From: Streptomyces sp. JB150
GTDB taxonomy: Bacteria > Actinomycetota > Actinomycetes > Streptomycetales > Streptomycetaceae
Assembly: GCF_011193355.1 (NCBI RefSeq)
Contig: NZ_CP049780.1
Coordinates: 3,795,085-3,859,084 of the forward strand
Reading direction: 5' to 3'
DNA length: 64,000 nucleotides
The notes under the pieces were generated by a model. The model was not told the DNA's origin, did not search any database, and saw nothing but the letters and a program-made list of their open reading frames with translations. Positions 62,022 to 64,000 of the stretch are shown in pieces. A program made the position numbers and the translations under genes. Each line of letters opens with the position of its first letter. The stretch's first letter is position 1.

Positions 62022-63034
62022 GACACCAGCGCTTCCCCGGCGGCCGTGCCGAAACGCCGGCGATAGGCCGAGGGGCTGAGCCCGGTCTCCCGGCGCAGCC
62101 GCGCGCGCAGGTTGGCGGCGGTGCCCAGGCCGCTGCGCGCGGCCACCACGTCGAGCCGCTCCTCGCCCCGCTCGATCAGCCGGCAGGCCAGCGCCACCCG
62201 CTCCCCGGTCAGCCACGCCAGCGGGGTGGTGCCCAGCTGGGCGCGGAACCGGCGGTGCAGGGTCGCGGGGGAGACCGCCGCGCGGGCGGCGAGGTCGGCC
62301 ACGGTCAGCGGTTCGGCCAGCCGCTCCTGCGCCCACGCCAGCAGCGGGCCCAGCGACTCGTCGCGTACGTCGGGCACCGGCCGCTCCACGAACTGCCGCT
62401 GCCCGCCGTCACGGTGGGCGGCGAACACCAGCCGGCGGGAGACGAGGTTGGCGATCTCGGCGCCGTGGTCCCGCCGGATCAGGTGCAGGCCCAGGTCGAG
62501 GGCGGCCGCGCTGCCGGCGGCGGTCAGGATGTCGCCCTCGTCGACGAACAGCACGTCGGGCTCCAGCAGGACCTGCGGGTGCAGGGTGCGGAAGGCCTCG
62601 GCCCACATCCAGTGGGTGGTGGCCCGCCGCCCGTCCAGCAGCCCGGCCTCGGCGAGCGCGAAGGTGCCGGTGCAGAAGCTGACGACGCGGGCGCCCCGCG
62701 CGTGCGTACGGCGGATGGCGTCCAGGACGGGCGCCACGCGCGGCACCACGTTGTCCGGCCGGCCGGGCACGACCAGCGTGTCGGCGTCATCCACCGCGTC
62801 GAGACCGGGCACGCCCGCCATGCGGAAGAAGCCGTGGTTCATCCGCACCTCGGGCGTGGGCGCGCAGAGCGTCACCTCGTACAGCGGCCCCGGAAGCCCC
62901 AGCTCGGGCCGGGGCAGGCCGAACAGCTCGGTCGCGACACCGACCTCGAAGGGATTGGTGCCCTCGTCGACGATCACGGCGACCCGGTGCGGACGGCCGG
63001 CCGACGGAGAGCGCTGAGAGGATCCTTGCGGCAT
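62018..63034 (-). CDS. AraC-family regulator with DJ-1/PfpI domain (FtrA-like)
   Basis: 338 aa. N-terminal glutamine-amidotransferase-like domain (VAVIVDEGTNPFEVGVATELFG, FCTGTFALAEAGLLDGRRATTHW) and C-terminal AraC double helix-turn-helix (LTVADLAARAAVSPATLHRRFRAQLGTTP, GLGTAANLRARLRRETGLSP). The minus-strand TAGGAA lies 6 nt before the ATG, so the mRNA is probably leaderless. Target unknown; the coupled LURP-one gene and divergent cupin gene are candidates. Confidence 0.9.
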   Translation of the reverse strand: MPQGSSQRSPSAGRPHRVAVIVDEGTNPFEVGVATELFGLPRPELGLPGPLYEVTLCAPTPEVRMNHGFFRMAGVPGLDAVDDADTLVVPGRPDNVVPRVAPVLDAIRRTHARGARVVSFCTGTFALAEAGLLDGRRATTHWMWAEAFRTLHPQVLLEPDVLFVDEGDILTAAGSAAALDLGLHLIRRDHGAEIANLVSRRLVFAAHRDGGQRQFVERPVPDVRDESLGPLLAWAQERLAEPLTVADLAARAAVSPATLHRRFRAQLGTTPLAWLTGERVALACRLIERGEERLDVVAARSGLGTAANLRARLRRETGLSPSAYRRRFGTAAGEALVS

Positions 63035-63086
63035 ACGCGATTCCTAGCACTCGTGGCCAGGCACCGCCACCGCGCACGATGACCGC

Positions 63087-63491
63087 ATGGAACCCACACC
63101 GCTGACGGAACCCATCTCGCTGACCGCCGCGCTCGCGTCCTTCTCCGCGCGCTGGAGCCCTCGTATCGTCACGGCCGTCAACGACTACGACGTGCGCGTC
63201 GCCAAGGTCGAGGGCGAGCACGTCTGGCACGCCCACGACCACACCGACGAGTTCTTCCTCGTCCTCGACGGCGAACTCCACATCGGGCTGCGGGAACCGG
63301 CGGGCGAGCGCACGGTGGTGCTGCCGAAGGGCTCGGTCTTCACCGTCCCCCGCGGCGTCGAGCACAAGCCCTACGCGCCGGTCCCCACCCAGATCCTCCT
63401 CTTCGAGCCCACGGGCACCCTCACCGTCGGCGACCGCCACGACCCGGTGCCGGGCCACGTGGACGCGACGACGGGGCACGCGCTGTCGTGA
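63087..63491 (+). CDS. cupin-domain protein
   Basis: 134 aa, single double-stranded beta-helix. Motif 1 VEGEHVWHAHDHTDEFFLVLDG has His-His-Glu metal ligands; motif 2 is PKGSVFTVPRGVEHKPYA. CACGAT lies 6 nt before the ATG. Small enzyme or sensor; reaction not known. Divergent from the AraC regulator by 52 bp. Confidence 0.88.
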   Translation: MEPTPLTEPISLTAALASFSARWSPRIVTAVNDYDVRVAKVEGEHVWHAHDHTDEFFLVLDGELHIGLREPAGERTVVLPKGSVFTVPRGVEHKPYAPVPTQILLFEPTGTLTVGDRHDPVPGHVDATTGHALS

Positions 63492-63545
63492 CGGCCGCGG
63501 GGCGTTCCCGGGGGACGCCCACACGCCGTCACACGCCGTACGCCG

Positions 63546-63803
63546 TCACACGCCGAATCCGTCGCTGTACCCGTCCCGCCGGTGATGGTGGTGGTGAGGC
63601 TCCTCGTCGACGACCGGGGCCGTGGGGGGCACCACCACCCGCCGGCGGCGGGCGATGCTGCTGAACGTCGACACGCCGATCAGCCCGACGATCATCAGGA
63701 TGATCCCGACCAGGTCGAGGTTGACCCCCTGCATGTCCCAGTCGGTCGCGAAAGTGAGGATGGCTCCCACGGCGATGAGGATGATGCACCCGCCGAGGCC
63801 CAT
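63546..63803 (-). CDS. DUF6458-like small membrane protein
   Basis: 85 aa from ATG 63803, AGGAGG 9 nt upstream. Two membrane helices (MGLGGCIILIAVGAILTFA and LVGIILMIVGLIGVS) and a cytoplasmic tail with five consecutive histidines before RRDGYSDGFGV. Function unknown; the His run may bind metal or be neutral. Confidence 0.8.
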   Translation of the reverse strand: MGLGGCIILIAVGAILTFATDWDMQGVNLDLVGIILMIVGLIGVSTFSSIARRRRVVVPPTAPVVDEEPHHHHHRRDGYSDGFGV

Positions 63804-63908
63804 GAGTTGTCGCCTCCTGTCCGGTCCGGTGGTTTCCGGTGCTTCCGGTCGCTGACGGGTACCCAGGAGCGGCGCGGGCACGCCCTCTTGTGGCCGCGAA
63901 GGGCCGAA

Positions 63909-64000
63909 CTAGCCTTCCAGGAAGGCGACCAACGCGTTGGCCAGCAGGTACGGGTCCTTCGCGCCGCACAGTTCGCGGACGCTGTGCATGGACAGGATGG
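63909..64000 (-). CDS. M18-family aminopeptidase, C-terminal end (partial)
   Basis: The last 29 codons, reading SILSMHSVRELCGAKDPYLL, then ANALVAFLEG and stop, match the conserved C-terminal MHSxRE segment of M18 aspartyl aminopeptidases, whose His is a metal ligand. The rest of the gene lies beyond the window end. Confidence 0.8.
   Translation of the reverse strand, partial: ILSMHSVRELCGAKDPYLLANALVAFLEG

Noticed and set aside
63571..63585. Artificial His-tag in the DUF6458-like protein
   Set aside because: Five histidines before RRDGYSDGFGV are natural for small actinobacterial membrane proteins and there is no vector sequence.

Overview
The window is chromosomal DNA of a Streptomyces or a very close relative. 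The sequence is very GC-rich, third positions are almost always G or C, and GTG/TTG starts, 1-4 nt stop/start overlaps and leaderless -10/ATG arrangements are frequent. The gene order matches what I remember of the Streptomyces coelicolor core chromosome near oriC, roughly SCO3854 down to SCO3811; this is recollection, not a search. Two sites fitting the Streptomyces parS consensus (888-901 and 39704-39717) agree with an origin-proximal location. I see no prophage, insertion sequence, CRISPR array or rRNA. There is one tRNA gene, tRNA-Leu(CAG).

Layout. (1) 1-12000 is the cell-envelope and division block: a DUF881 protein, a 53-aa membrane protein, a glutamine amidotransferase, two class E sortases, then on the minus strand fhaA-fhaB-pstP-rodA/ftsW-pbpA-pknB (transcribed right to left). 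(2) 12546-12629 is the tRNA. (3) 12735-18157 holds a FtsX-type ABC exporter divergent from a two-component pair. The kinase gene has lost the D/G1 region of its ATPase domain by a frame-changing deletion and is now fused in frame to its response regulator. A perfect 30-bp palindrome lies between the divergent units. (4) 18354-21563 carries DUF2252, J-domain and rhodanese proteins. (5) 21585-32582 is phenylacetate catabolism: paaABCDE (minus strand), paaN (minus), a 3-hydroxyacyl-CoA dehydrogenase and a TetR regulator (plus), interrupted by a DUF5819/HTTM membrane pair and a SpoU methyltransferase. (6) 32660-37126 is an Lrp/AsnC regulator divergent from a branched-chain 2-oxoacid dehydrogenase operon. 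(7) 37208-39714 is molybdenum cofactor synthesis (mobA fused to DUF6457, then moeA). (8) 39789-44808 is a K+ channel, a channel-less RCK paralogue, a Drr-type ABC exporter and a quinone oxidoreductase. (9) 44825-51043 is a hexapeptide-repeat surface protein, the proteasome activator Bpa, two divergent Ser/Thr kinases and an APH-family kinase. (10) 51262-55335 is a decayed response-regulator fragment next to a second branched-chain 2-oxoacid dehydrogenase operon. (11) 55473-64000 is a D,D-carboxypeptidase, GntR regulator plus MFS, methyltransferase, mycothiol-dependent isomerase family protein, Nit hydrolase, LURP-one protein, AraC/DJ-1 regulator, cupin, DUF6458 and the end of an M18 aminopeptidase.

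How parts work together. The first block couples peptidoglycan synthesis (RodA/FtsW with a class B PBP) to PASTA-kinase signalling, reversed by the PP2C phosphatase and read by FHA proteins. A 20-bp operator-like sequence is perfectly conserved in opposite orientation before paaA and between paaN and the dehydrogenase/TetR operon. A near copy precedes the first branched-chain dehydrogenase operon, suggesting that the TetR regulator joins both catabolic routes.

The items most worth following are the shared TetR operator, the broken histidine kinase fused to its regulator, the response-regulator relic beside the second bkd operon, the 30-bp palindrome, the hexapeptide-repeat surface protein, and the parS site that contains the moeA stop codon.
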